Assembly (NCBI RefSeq): GCF_002850745.1
Contig: NZ_PJOK01000087.1
Span: forward strand, 1-54,762
Source of the DNA: Nonomuraea indica
GTDB lineage: Bacteria; Actinomycetota; Actinomycetes; Streptosporangiales; Streptosporangiaceae
Length of the DNA stretch: 54,762 nt
Reading direction: 5' to 3'
A model generated the notes under the pieces. It had not been told where the DNA came from. It did no database searches and was given only the letters and a program-made list of their open reading frames with translations. The stretch's first letter is position 1, and the number at the start of each line of letters is the position of its first letter. Positions 38,093-46,079 of this stretch are shown here, piece after piece. Both the position numbers and the translations under genes were made by a program.

Positions 38093-41000
38093 GTGCCGGT
38101 CAACGAGAAACTCATGGAGCTCGGCTCGTGGTCGCTGACGCTGGTGGAGGAGACGCCCCGCGAGGTCCTCGACCGGCTGCAGTACTTCGGTCACGTCGCC
38201 ATCGTGCCCGGCCGTGTCAACCCGGCCGAGTACGGCGACAACCTCCTCGGCATGGCCCGCTACGTCGGCGTTCTCACCGGCAAGGACGTCGACCACATCC
38301 GCAAGGTGATCGACGGTCAGGGCATGGCCGTGTGGCTGGGCGACGCCGACGGCAAGGGCGACGTGTTGGAGACCGCCGTCGTCATCAACAACACCTTCCC
38401 GAACGCGATCCGGCAGATCCTCGGCGCGGGTACGTCCGTCGTCGAAGGGACACTCCACTCGGTGCCCGGCACCTATAAGGGCCGCCACCAGTGGCAGTCC
38501 AAGCGCAAGGCCATCGACTACATCTGCACCACGATGGGCGCGGAGTGGCGCGTCAACGGCGACGGAACGCTCGACGCCGGCCTCGCCACGGACTTGTACA
38601 ACGGCACCCCGGACACGGTTATCGTGCGGCGCCGGCCGAACCGGCACACCGACGGCGACGACCTCACCTTGCATGGTCTGCGCGGCGACATGGGTCTCGC
38701 GCAGGACGTGGATGACTGGTCGTCCCGGGTGGTGCTGCTGGGGGAGGGGCAAGGCAGCGCGGTCGTCACGGGCGCGGCCAACGCCGCAGTGAATCCCTAC
38801 CTTGACCTGCGTGGCCAGCCGGTCAAACGCGTGCGGGTGATCAGCGAGTCGACGACGACGCCGACGAACGCGCAAGGCCGGGCGGAATACCAGCTCAGCC
38901 GCTTCATCACCCCCCGTGCGGCGATGCGGCTGACGACGGACGACTACGACGTCGAGGGCGCTTTCGCGGTCGGCGACTGGGCGTGGGTGTACGCGCCCGA
39001 TGAGGGCTTGGTGGATCCGGGCGTGGAGATCACGTTCCGGGGCGAGCGGATCAACCCGATCAAGCTACGCATGGTGGGCGCGTCGTGGCCGGTGCGTAGC
39101 GGGTCGACGGTGGCGTACCGGCACCAGGACGGCACCTGGTACGACCTGACGCCGTTCGTGGACTGGGAGGGCGGGGAGACGACGGTCATCGTCGGCGACC
39201 TGCTCCGGTCGCTGTCCCAGGCTGGCACGGAGCCGGTAGGGCCTCGTCCGATCCCGGACTCGACGATCCCCGGTGTCGTGAGCTGGGATCTACCGTTCGA
39301 GTCGGGTGTGTATCTGGCATCCGACGGGACGACCCGCGCAAAGATGCTGGTCAAGTGGGATCTGCCGCTCAACGTGGACGGCTCCACGATCTTGGATGGC
39401 GACCACTACGAGATCGCATACGGGGTGTCTCCAGTCGCCGACGAGTGGCAGACGGCTTTTGCGCCGTGGGGCGATCTGCAGGCGATGATCTGGGATCTCA
39501 GCCCTGGGATCGACTACGACGTCCGGATCCGCGCGGTCGACTCCTCCAACAATCAGGGCGCCTGGTCGGTGACGCAGACGGAGCAGGCGAACGCGGACAC
39601 GATCCCGCCGAGCACGCCAGCGCCGCCGACGGTGGCCGGGAGCCGGTTGGCGATCCAGATCGTGCACACGCTGGGGAAGGCCAGCGGTGGCACGTACAAC
39701 CTGGAGTTGGATCTCGACCATCTGGAAGTGCACGTTGGGGCTTCGTCGAGCTACACCCCAGACGACACGACGCTGAAGGGCAAGGTGTCCGCCCACGCAG
39801 GGATGATCAAAGCCGGGATTCCGGCGATCGGCAGCGTTGAGGTCGAGGAGACGACCACTCGGTATGTCAAGGTCATCGCCGTTGACCAGGCCGGGAACCG
39901 GTCAGACCCGTCCACGGCGGCCACAGCAACTGCGCTGCTCATCGACGACGCGCACATCAGCAACCTGACAGTCTCCAAGCTGCTGACCGGGACGCTTAAC
40001 GCCGACATCGCGCTCGCGGCACGCATCAAAACCGCCGACACAGGCGCCCGTGTCGAAATGAACGCAGGTGGCCTGCAGATGTACGACGGTGCAGGAACAT
40101 CGCTCGTCCAACTGCAAACCAACGGGCAGTTTTTCCTGCGAAGCGGTACGACAGGAGCGCGCCTGGATCTATCGACCGTGACTGGACTGCAGATCTACAA
40201 CGCGTCCGGTATCCGCACGGCTCAGCTGGACGTAGATGGCAGCTTCGAGCTCCGCAGTGCCGCCTCTGGGGCGCGTATCCAGCTCGACGGGACAGGCTTC
40301 AAGGCGTACAACAGCAGCAGCCAGGCCACTGTGGACATCTCCGCTGCGACTGGCGCGGCGACGTTCGTAGGTCAAGTCAGTACCGCTTTTTCCGGCAAGC
40401 GGATCATCTTCAACCCGACCGGCACCACTCTGCCCGAGGTCAGGTTCACGGCCACGTCAGGGTCCGAGGTTGCGAAAATTGTCGCCACTTCTGACACCAC
40501 GAGCGACTATGTCGGCATTTCAATGGAATCCAGCGTATGGTCCGGGCAGCAGTCGAAGTACAACCTGTGGCCCAATCAGGCCCGGTTCGAGCACTTCAAG
40601 AGCGCGGGAGCCTTCGGTACCGGACTGATTGCTCAGTCCGGCGGACTGGTTTTGCAGCACTACAGCGCTTCAGCCCAAGAGCGTTCGATCACCCTCAACG
40701 ACTCAGGCGTGGCCGTCTTCACTGGCGGCGGCTCATTCACAGTCAACGGCAACCCTAAGACGTTCATCATCGACCACCCGGCTGACCCGGACCGGTATCT
40801 GATCCACGCCTGCACCGAGTCGCCCCACAACGGCGTCGAGTACTGGGGAAGCGCGGTCCTCGACGGGTACGGTCACGCCCACGTCGAGCTGCCCGCCTAC
40901 TTCGAGTCGCTAACCAGCACTGAAGGCCGGGCTGTGCTTGTCGCCGCCCTCGGCGGCCATCCGCTGCCGGTCTCTGCCTCCTACCCGGAAGATGGCCGAT

Positions 41001-41158
41001 TCAAGATCTATGGCATGCCCGGCCAGCGCGTGTCGTGGCTGGTCAAGGCGATCCGGCGGGATGTGCCACCCGTGCTGGTCGAACCTCTCCGCGACGACGT
41101 CAACGTGATCGGCTCCGGCGCCTACCGCTCCTACACCCTCAAGGAACCCCGTGGATAA
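38093..41158 (+). CDS. Central tail hub / tail fibre protein
   Basis: 1021 residues from GTG 38093. Residues about 1-390 resemble the hub (Tal/gp27-like) domain. A fibronectin-III-like domain follows (WDLPLNVDGSTILDGDHYEI, then DTIPPSTPAPPT, about 415-545). Next is a shaft with three short repeats starting GAR(V/L/I)-x-(M/L) and ending in LQMYDG, LQIYNA, FKAYNS (about 645-750). The C-terminus (FIIDHPADPDRYLIHACTES, GSAVLDGYGHAHVELPAYFE and a VEP end, about 895-1010) is a phage fibre tip domain also seen in other fibres. It would hold host recognition. Confidence 0.85.
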   Translation: MPVNEKLMELGSWSLTLVEETPREVLDRLQYFGHVAIVPGRVNPAEYGDNLLGMARYVGVLTGKDVDHIRKVIDGQGMAVWLGDADGKGDVLETAVVINNTFPNAIRQILGAGTSVVEGTLHSVPGTYKGRHQWQSKRKAIDYICTTMGAEWRVNGDGTLDAGLATDLYNGTPDTVIVRRRPNRHTDGDDLTLHGLRGDMGLAQDVDDWSSRVVLLGEGQGSAVVTGAANAAVNPYLDLRGQPVKRVRVISESTTTPTNAQGRAEYQLSRFITPRAAMRLTTDDYDVEGAFAVGDWAWVYAPDEGLVDPGVEITFRGERINPIKLRMVGASWPVRSGSTVAYRHQDGTWYDLTPFVDWEGGETTVIVGDLLRSLSQAGTEPVGPRPIPDSTIPGVVSWDLPFESGVYLASDGTTRAKMLVKWDLPLNVDGSTILDGDHYEIAYGVSPVADEWQTAFAPWGDLQAMIWDLSPGIDYDVRIRAVDSSNNQGAWSVTQTEQANADTIPPSTPAPPTVAGSRLAIQIVHTLGKASGGTYNLELDLDHLEVHVGASSSYTPDDTTLKGKVSAHAGMIKAGIPAIGSVEVEETTTRYVKVIAVDQAGNRSDPSTAATATALLIDDAHISNLTVSKLLTGTLNADIALAARIKTADTGARVEMNAGGLQMYDGAGTSLVQLQTNGQFFLRSGTTGARLDLSTVTGLQIYNASGIRTAQLDVDGSFELRSAASGARIQLDGTGFKAYNSSSQATVDISAATGAATFVGQVSTAFSGKRIIFNPTGTTLPEVRFTATSGSEVAKIVATSDTTSDYVGISMESSVWSGQQSKYNLWPNQARFEHFKSAGAFGTGLIAQSGGLVLQHYSASAQERSITLNDSGVAVFTGGGSFTVNGNPKTFIIDHPADPDRYLIHACTESPHNGVEYWGSAVLDGYGHAHVELPAYFESLTSTEGRAVLVAALGGHPLPVSASYPEDGRFKIYGMPGQRVSWLVKAIRRDVPPVLVEPLRDDVNVIGSGAYRSYTLKEPRG

Positions 41159-41336
41159 CCAAGAGCTCCCTGTACCTCTCGATGCGCTGGTTGTGGTCAC
41201 TTCCCAGCAACGGAACACCGCCCTCGACCGGGCCGCGCAGTTGGAGGTCCTCGTCCAGCAGCTCATTCGCGAGCGGGACGAACTGGCCGCCGAGGTGGAA
41301 CGCCTGCGCGGCCGGGACGGCGGCGAGGCCGTCTAG
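41151..41336 (+). CDS. Small coiled-coil protein
   Basis: 61 residues from a GTG overlapping the hub gene by 8 bases. Residues 20-55 form a clear coiled coil (LEVLVQQLIRERDELAAEVE). It ends with a 4-base overlap with the convergent antisense gene. It may be a fibre accessory or chaperone. Confidence 0.6.
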   Translation: MDNQELPVPLDALVVVTSQQRNTALDRAAQLEVLVQQLIRERDELAAEVERLRGRDGGEAV

Positions 41337-41560
41337 CGGTACCGGTAGGTGGTCTTCGTCTTCTTACGGACCACCATCCGGAACATCCACCAGCACAGCC
41401 AGACGACGCCCCATAACCCACACGTGAAGATCGTCAGCATGAGGTGGGTCATGTGGCTCATCCCGGACAGACCGCGCTGCTTCGTCACCGCTGTGACCTT
41501 CTTCGGCGGCTTCGGCGGAGGTCCGTAAGGCGGCTGATGCTGGGGCGGGGGGTAACCCAT
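41333..41560 (-). CDS. Proline-rich N-terminus membrane protein
   Basis: 75 residues from ATG 41560. A Pro/Gln/Tyr-rich head (YPPPQHQPPYGPPPKPPKK), then one membrane span (LMLTIFTCGLWGVVWLCWWM) and a basic tail. The layout resembles the PxxPP-x-TM proteins found in actinomycete hosts and prophages. It is on the opposite strand to the late operon and could be expressed in the lysogen (a moron). Confidence 0.6.
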   Translation of the reverse strand: MGYPPPQHQPPYGPPPKPPKKVTAVTKQRGLSGMSHMTHLMLTIFTCGLWGVVWLCWWMFRMVVRKKTKTTYRYR

Positions 41561-41718
41561 TGCGCGGCTCCAGATGAATCGCTGGGGGAACGTGGTGGGA
41601 CGCCCCAAGCATCCCCCCGGTTTACCCGACGCGCACGTCCGATCCCGGACACATGATCGTGCCGCCCGTCTGCTGAGGGTGCGGGACGGGCGGCACCCCA
41701 ACTTTGAACGGAGCGCGC

Positions 41719-42054
41719 GTGACCGAGGACGCACCATCGCTGGGCGAGGTTATGCGCCGTCTCGGCGACGTGCGAGCCGACATCCGCGAGGACATCGCTG
41801 AGCTACGCACCCGGCAGGAGCGCGAGTGGGTATCCGTAAACGCCCGCCTGGAGCAGCTGGTGACCCGCGACCGGTACGAAGCGGAGCGGTCGGCGATGCT
41901 GGACCGGATCGCCAAGCTGGAGACGACGGCGGACAAACGCCAGGAGCGCTCAGGCCTGGACTGGCGGCAGTTCGTCTTCTCCGGCCTCATACCGGCCGCC
42001 ATCTTCGCGGCGGCCACCCTGATCCAGATCCTCAACGCCCGGGGTGGTTCGTGA
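41719..42054 (+). CDS. Coiled-coil, C-terminal membrane anchor protein
   Basis: 111 residues from GTG 41719 (CGGAG at 41709-41713). Residues about 10-75 form a coiled coil (VRADIREDIAELRTRQEREW). A hydrophobic end (FVFSGLIPAAIFAAATLIQI) anchors it. Similar proteins lie near actinophage endolysins and may help lysis or gate it. Overlaps the collagen-like gene. Confidence 0.6.
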   Translation: MTEDAPSLGEVMRRLGDVRADIREDIAELRTRQEREWVSVNARLEQLVTRDRYEAERSAMLDRIAKLETTADKRQERSGLDWRQFVFSGLIPAAIFAAATLIQILNARGGS

Positions 42055-42641
42055 TGCTGGCTGGCGTACGTCGCCTGTGGTGGGTGGCTGTGAGCGTCGT
42101 CGCGGTGGCCGGGTTGTTCGTGTGGGTGTCGGTGGAGCTCGGCAAGCTCCGCGAGGATCTCCACTCGGCGCAGGACACCGCGGGTGTGTTGGCGGATCAG
42201 GTGCGCGAAATGGGCGGAGTTCCTGAGGTGTCGCCGCCGGTTGGCCCACGCGGTGAGCGGGGCGAGGCTGGCCAGGAAGGTCCTCGCGGCCTGCCGGGCC
42301 CGTCTGGCCCTCCTGGCCGGGATGGGAAGGACGGCGCCGCGGGGAAGCCAGGCCGGGACGGCCCTACGGGGCCGCCTGGACCTCCAGGACCGCAGGGCGC
42401 CAGGGGTGAGCCGGGAGCGTCCGTCACGGGCCCTCCTGGAGCCAAGGGAGAGCCAGGTAAGGACGGCGCAGACGGCAAGGACGGGGCACCCGGCCCGAAG
42501 GGTGACCCGGGTGAGCCTGGCCCGCGCGGCGAGCCCGGCCCGCCACCGGCCGGCTGGACGTTCACAGTCGGCGCCATCACCTACCGGTGCACACCCACAG
42601 AGCCCGGATCCACCACCTACACCTGTGAGCCGGGAGGCTGA
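42054..42641 (+). CDS. Membrane-anchored collagen-like protein
   Basis: 195 residues from ATG 42054 (GTG 42051 also in frame, overlapping the upstream stop). A signal-anchor span (about 8-27), a short helix, then a run of Gly-X-Y triplets from about residue 64 to 160, with only minor breaks around ASVTGPPG. The C-terminal 30 residues are a separate small domain with two Cys (YRCTPTEPG, YTCEPGG). Collagen-like phage proteins are common in tail fibres; here the N-terminal membrane anchor and lysis-gene context are unusual and suggest an envelope-spanning role. Confidence 0.72.
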   Translation: MLAGVRRLWWVAVSVVAVAGLFVWVSVELGKLREDLHSAQDTAGVLADQVREMGGVPEVSPPVGPRGERGEAGQEGPRGLPGPSGPPGRDGKDGAAGKPGRDGPTGPPGPPGPQGARGEPGASVTGPPGAKGEPGKDGADGKDGAPGPKGDPGEPGPRGEPGPPPAGWTFTVGAITYRCTPTEPGSTTYTCEPGG

Positions 42642-42644
42642 CAC

Positions 42645-43451
42645 ATGCAGCTTGTGAGACGCGCGGCGTTCGGCTGGGGCGCCTCGGCCGCCTCGTACGC
42701 CCACCCGACCCGAGGGCTGGTCATCCACTACGACGGGTCCGATCAGGGTCTGGCCCGGCGTGAGCATGCGGCGTGCGTGGACTACTGGCGGCGCACCCGC
42801 CGCTTCCACATGGGCGCGAACCGCGGATGGTCCGATATCGGCTACAGCTACGGCGCTTGCCCGCACGGGTACCTCTTCGAGGGCCGCGGCCTGGATCGAA
42901 TGCAGGCTGCCCAGCCGACCGGGAACAGCACCTACTACAGCGTGACACTCATGTGCGGCCCGTCCGAGGACCCGACGCCGGCGCAGATCGACGCCGTCCG
43001 GGAGCTGCGGGCGTGGCTTATGGACAAGGGCGTCGGCGGCCTCGTGAAGGGCCACCGCGACTTCTACTCCACCTCGTGCCCCGGAGACCGGCTGTACCGG
43101 CTCGTCAAGAACGGCACATTCACCAAGCCAGCCAGCGGCGACGCCAAGCCGGCCGCCGGCGCCAAGCAGCAGGAGGACGACGACGTGAGCGCGAAGGACG
43201 TGTGGGGCTATGAGATCCCGGTCGAGTGGGGCAGCAAGGAGAACCCCTCCTGGCAGGCCAAGTCCATCCTCGTGAACGCTGGGCAGCGGCTCCGCAACAT
43301 CGAGGCGAAGCTGGACGCCCAGCACGCCACCATCAAGGCTCTCGCGGACGCGCTGGCAGCTCGTGACGGGTCGGTGGACGTGGACGCGCTGATGGCGCGG
43401 ATCCGGTCGGAGATCGAGTCTGTGACGGTCCGGCTGGACGTGGGCGAGTGA
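42645..43451 (+). CDS. N-acetylmuramoyl-L-alanine amidase endolysin
   Basis: 268 residues from ATG 42645. The amidase_2/PGRP fold cleaves the amide bond between MurNAc and L-Ala. Zn ligands H28 (VIHYDGS), H137 (GHRDFYSTSCPG) and C145 are visible, with GWSDIGYSYG (61-70) in the active-site region. A linker rich in Pro, Ala, Lys and acid residues (about 160-182) leads to a C-terminal domain (VWGYEIPVEWGSKENPSWQA, then a coiled coil). The linker DNA carries a strong internal start (43185). Confidence 0.9.
   Translation: MQLVRRAAFGWGASAASYAHPTRGLVIHYDGSDQGLARREHAACVDYWRRTRRFHMGANRGWSDIGYSYGACPHGYLFEGRGLDRMQAAQPTGNSTYYSVTLMCGPSEDPTPAQIDAVRELRAWLMDKGVGGLVKGHRDFYSTSCPGDRLYRLVKNGTFTKPASGDAKPAAGAKQQEDDDVSAKDVWGYEIPVEWGSKENPSWQAKSILVNAGQRLRNIEAKLDAQHATIKALADALAARDGSVDVDALMARIRSEIESVTVRLDVGE
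43185..43451 (+). CDS. Internally started C-terminal endolysin domain
   Basis: In-frame GTG 43185 (residue 181) is preceded by AGGAGG at 43171-43176 with an 8-base gap. It would give an 88-residue protein of the C-terminal domain alone (VWGYEIPVEW, then coiled coil). Several Gram-positive phage endolysins use such internal translation to make extra binding or oligomerisation subunits. Inferred only from the ribosome site. Confidence 0.55.
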   Translation: MSAKDVWGYEIPVEWGSKENPSWQAKSILVNAGQRLRNIEAKLDAQHATIKALADALAARDGSVDVDALMARIRSEIESVTVRLDVGE

Positions 43452-43630
43452 GCGACGGCCTGTGGCTGCGCAACTACCCGTGGCGAGACGTGCAGCGACG
43501 CCTTGAGCCTACTGACGACTCGTGGGCGGCGGTCGACGCTGATGACCTCCTGAAGCACGCCGAGCTGTCGGTGGAGCTCCAGTGGGCCGACCGTGGCCGG
43601 GTGTCCGGTCTGGTCGGCAAGAGCACCTGA
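43448..43630 (+). CDS. Small hypothetical protein after endolysin
   Basis: 60 residues from a GTG overlapping the endolysin stop (GTGA). Acidic with Trp residues (LWLRNYPWRDVQRRLEPTDD). No family recognised; coupled to lysis genes. A small hairpin (GAGCC, 4-base loop, GGCTC, 43632-43645) and then a full terminator follow. Confidence 0.55.
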   Translation: MSDGLWLRNYPWRDVQRRLEPTDDSWAAVDADDLLKHAELSVELQWADRGRVSGLVGKST

Positions 43631-43650
43631 CGAGCCGCGAGGCTCACTGA

Positions 43651-43681
43651 GGGCGGTCCCGCCAGATGCGGGCCGCCCTTT
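43651..43681 (+). terminator. Rho-independent terminator
   Basis: GGGCGG-T-CCCGC (43651-43662) pairs with GCGGGCCGCCC (43668-43678), leaving one bulged T, a 5-base loop, then TTT. It ends the late/lysis transcript before the secreted protein gene. Confidence 0.75.
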
Positions 43682-43714
43682 CGCATTCCCCCGTCCCGAG
43701 GAGACACCCTCAAC

Positions 43715-44257
43715 ATGCGCATCAACAAGTCCCTGATCCTGGCGACCGCGTTCGCCACCGCGGCGGTCCTGGCCGGCGCTCCCGCGTCGGCCGCCGTCGG
43801 CACCGACGTGCCCGGCCTGGAGATCGGCACGATCGGCTACAACGCGAACGGCGCCGACACCTGGTGGAACCGCAACAAGGAGTACGTCGACGTCGTCAAC
43901 GTCACCGACGCGCCGGTGGACGTGAAGGGCCTGGTCGTCGCTGACGGCTGGGCGAAGCAGGCGGGCGACGACAACCCGAAGAACTGCAACACGTGGACGG
44001 TCAACAGCGTGCCCGGCGTGACCGAGGTCGAGGGGAAGCTCATGCTGCCCGGTCGGCACACGGTCCGCGTCTACTCGGGTGCGGGCACGCCCGCGGTGTC
44101 GGGTGAGGGTGGTCGGTTCCACCTGGTGTACATGAACTCGAAGTGCGGCTACCGCGGCCACTACCTGAACAACACGGGCGACACCGTGTGGATCAGCAAG
44201 GGCGGCGACTCCGAGGCGAAGACCTACAACTTCGACAACGGCTACTACGTCCGCTGA
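43715..44257 (+). CDS. Secreted LTD-like protein
   Basis: 180 residues from ATG 43715 (GAGGAG upstream). A Sec signal peptide (MRINKSLILATAFATAAVLA, cleavage after ASA at about 27) precedes a lamin-tail-domain-like beta sandwich: EYVDVVNVTDAPVDVKGLVV, GRHTVRVYSGAG, then two conserved Cys. LTD proteins in bacteria are often surface or secreted and bind DNA or partners. It lies between two terminators, so it has its own unit and may be a lysogenic-conversion gene. Confidence 0.7.
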   Translation: MRINKSLILATAFATAAVLAGAPASAAVGTDVPGLEIGTIGYNANGADTWWNRNKEYVDVVNVTDAPVDVKGLVVADGWAKQAGDDNPKNCNTWTVNSVPGVTEVEGKLMLPGRHTVRVYSGAGTPAVSGEGGRFHLVYMNSKCGYRGHYLNNTGDTVWISKGGDSEAKTYNFDNGYYVR

Positions 44258-44361
44258 CGTGCTGGCCTGCGCTTTTGAAGCGCTTCCCGTTCGGCTTGCA
44301 TTCCGCGGCCGAGATTCAAAGTCGTCCCGCTGTCGTGGCGGGCTGTCCCTGAGGAGGGGCA

Positions 44362-44550
44362 ATGAGTGTAGGCAAGTACGCCAAGTCGGTCGTGGCCGCG
44401 CTGTTCGCTGCTGTCGTGGTCGCCAAGTCCGCCGTCACTGATGGTGTGATCACGCCGCAGGAGTGGATCGACATCACGCTCGCCGTGCTGACGTCGCTGG
44501 GCGTGTGGGCGGTCCCGAACGCCCGCCAGTCGGAGATTCCGCCGCGCTAG
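44362..44550 (+). CDS. Holin-like membrane protein
   Basis: 62 residues from ATG 44362 after GAGGAGGGG. A first hydrophobic span (about 8-24), the segment VTDGVITPQEWIDI and a second span (about 37-53) with VPN give the short two-span holin pattern of Streptomyces phages with the TPQEW signature. Holins open the membrane for endolysin release. A polar tail follows. The 104-base gap upstream holds a small GCGCTT/AAGCGC hairpin (44269-44283). Confidence 0.7.
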   Translation: MSVGKYAKSVVAALFAAVVVAKSAVTDGVITPQEWIDITLAVLTSLGVWAVPNARQSEIPPR

Positions 44551-44673
44551 CCTGTTGTTGTGGTCTTGCCCCGGTGTGGCCGGGTGTCGGGACTGCCCCG
44601 CGCGGGTCCGTCTCTGCTGCGGGACGCCGTAGCGTCCGCTCCTGAGCGGTTAAGCGGCGGGACGCGCTCTTAC

Positions 44674-44705
44674 GGGGTCGGGTCGCCTTCGGGCTGCCCG
44701 GCCCC
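44674..44705 (+). terminator. Hairpin with UUCG tetraloop after holin
   Basis: GGGGTCGGG (44674-44682) pairs with CCCGGCCCC (44697-44705) through one T-G wobble; the 14-base loop contains GCC-TTCG-GGC, a stable UUCG tetraloop hairpin. ATTTGCG follows. A second smaller hairpin (GGACGC/GCGTCC, 44622-44637) lies upstream. Confidence 0.55.
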
Positions 44706-44714
44706 ATTTGCGAT

Positions 44715-44870
44715 CTTGGTGTTGTGAATCGGCTGATATTATCAGCGCCTCGTCATGATCGTAATTAATGGGATTACTCGAAAATACACACCCCGGTATT
44801 CGAACAAGCCGCCCCTCCTGTCGAACTAGAAAGAAATCCTTTCCAGTTGCGTCCTCCGCCGCTTCACCTC
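44715..44870. other. AT-rich gene-free island with palindrome
   Basis: No gene is seen in 44551-44933. Within it, 44731-44800 has only 30 G/C in 70 bases, in strong contrast to the rest of the window. The 15-bp palindrome GCTGATA-t-TATCAGC lies at 44732-44746, and GTAAT/ATTAC is inverted at 44761-44777. It separates the phage late genes from the leftward lipoprotein gene and the conjugation module. An attachment site, regulatory region or element junction are possible; none is proven. Confidence 0.5.
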
Positions 44871-44884
44871 CCCGGGTGACACAG

Positions 44885-44917
44885 ACCGGCCCCCGCCCTA
44901 TGTGGGCGGGGGCCGGT
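44885..44917. terminator. 14-bp perfect bidirectional terminator
   Basis: ACCGGCCCCCGCCC (44885-44898) and GGGCGGGGGCCGGT (44904-44917) with a 5-base loop, followed by TTCGTG on the plus strand. It lies between rightward phage genes and the end of the leftward lipoprotein gene, so it probably stops transcription from both sides. Confidence 0.8.
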
Positions 44918-44933
44918 TTCGTGCTGTCCAGGG

Positions 44934-45344
44934 TCAGGCGCTACGCCACCGCGCCTGCTCACCACCACGAGACGTGCACCGCATCAGCGTGCCCGCCTTC
45001 GTACGGCCGAGAGCACCCTGCGGGGAACAGAACGAGCCAGGGTGCACACCAGTCTGGACGGACGGCTGGGCAGGCTTCCTCGTGGGCTTCGGCTTCGGCG
45101 TGGGCGTCTTGACGCGCGGCTTCGGCGTGGTGGGCTTGGGCTTCGGCGTCTTGACCCGCGTCAGGGTCGGCGTCGGCGTGGCCGTGGCCGTCGCTGTGAT
45201 GGTCGGTGTCGGGGTCGGCGTGGGCGTGCCCGTGGACAGGAGCGCCGGCGCCGTCTCGGCGGGTGTGGTGGAGCTGGTGGCCGCGGAGCAGCCAGCGGTG
45301 AGGGTGGCCGCGAGTATGGCCGCGGTGAGGATGCTGGAGCGCAT
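44934..45344 (-). CDS. Thr/Pro/Lys-rich lipoprotein
   Basis: 136 residues from ATG 45344. Signal sequence with lipobox LTAGC (Cys19) predicts a membrane lipoprotein. Residues about 38-95 are a low-complexity TP, TA and KP linker. The C-terminal PGSFCSPQGALGRTKAGTLM-RCTS segment (about 102-125) with a disulfide-ready Cys pair recurs in actinobacterial secreted proteins. It could be an exclusion or surface factor expressed in the carrier. The upstream frame continues to 45473, but the lipobox start fits best. Confidence 0.75.
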   Translation of the reverse strand: MRSSILTAAILAATLTAGCSAATSSTTPAETAPALLSTGTPTPTPTPTITATATATPTPTLTRVKTPKPKPTTPKPRVKTPTPKPKPTRKPAQPSVQTGVHPGSFCSPQGALGRTKAGTLMRCTSRGGEQARWRSA

Positions 45345-45493
45345 CAGGGGGCCCTTCGTCTGGGGAGAGATGGGGCGAGCCGCAAGGTAAGACGACCGCC
45401 TGCGTTCGGTGGTTGGCGTCGAGCCGCATGAGGCTGGGGCTCCAGGAGTCCGTAGGATGCCCTCGCACCACAAGCACCACCGGGGAGGGCTCC

Positions 45494-45727
45494 ATGGCCT
45501 ACGACGGACCTGACGACCTGCTGCAGATGAGGCGGGACTTCGTCGCCGCAGAACGGAAGCTGGCGGAGCTCGGCCGGGCGGAGCCGTTCAACCGGGAGGC
45601 GTGGGAGGCGACGTACGCCCGCGCACAGGAGCTCGCGGTGGAGATCCAGCGCAGTCCGTGGCTGGCCGCAGCCGAGAACCGGCACAAGGCGTGGACGCTG
45701 CTACGCGACGCTGCGGCGGAGGGGTAG
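45494..45727 (+). CDS. Small helical hypothetical protein
   Basis: 77 residues from ATG 45494 after GGGGAGGG. All-helical (DLLQMRRDFVAAERKLAELG, then EAWEATYARAQELAVEIQRS) with a likely coiled coil. It is divergent from the lipoprotein gene and overlaps the convergent small gene at 45701 by 27 bases at their 3' ends. Function unknown. Confidence 0.6.
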   Translation: MAYDGPDDLLQMRRDFVAAERKLAELGRAEPFNREAWEATYARAQELAVEIQRSPWLAAAENRHKAWTLLRDAAAEG

Positions 45728-45916
45728 GTCGATCACCTCGACCAGGTCGGCTAGGTTCACCCACTGCTCGATCTGGCGGACGCTGGTGGCATAGTCGACG
45801 ACGGTCGTTCGGGTGGGGCTGTGGTGGACGACGCGGTACACCTGACGTGGCCCGTGGCCGCGGTCGAGGGTGATGACGGCGATCTCGATGCCGTCAGGGC
45901 CGCGCCACACTCTCAC
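45701..45916 (-). CDS. Small beta-rich hypothetical protein
   Basis: 71 residues from GTG 45916; TTG 45937 would add 7. Strands VRVWRGPDGIEIAVI, PRQVYRVVHH and TTVVDYA then a helix with WVNLADLVEVIDL. It resembles short beta-barrel proteins of actinomycete AICEs with a W-R-G-P-D-G start. Role unknown. Confidence 0.5.
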   Translation of the reverse strand: MRVWRGPDGIEIAVITLDRGHGPRQVYRVVHHSPTRTTVVDYATSVRQIEQWVNLADLVEVIDLPLRRSVA

Positions 45917-45962
45917 GGGCGAGAGCGTACGCCACAACCGGACAAAAGTGCATAGTCTGCAC

Positions 45963-46005
45963 GCGGGAGCCCCGGACCCTTGGGGAAGTGGGCCGGGGCT
46001 CCCGC
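45963..46005 (-). terminator. 13-bp hairpin ending the leftward transfer operon
   Basis: GCGGGAGCCCCGG (45963-45975) and CCGGGGCTCCCGC (45993-46005) form a perfect stem with a 17-base loop. It lies after the last gene (46080) of the leftward operon that starts near 51206. Confidence 0.7.
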
Positions 46006-46079
46006 ACGTGCTAGCTAGCGGTCGTCTTCCTGCTCCTCGGAGTCGAACTGATGGGGTGGACCGGCCGCTCTTGGCGGCC

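Noticed and set aside
41622..43325. Leftward 567-codon frame across the lysis genes
   Set aside because: Opposes the collagen-like and amidase genes, whose motifs are certain; composition is typical of antisense frames in GC-rich DNA.
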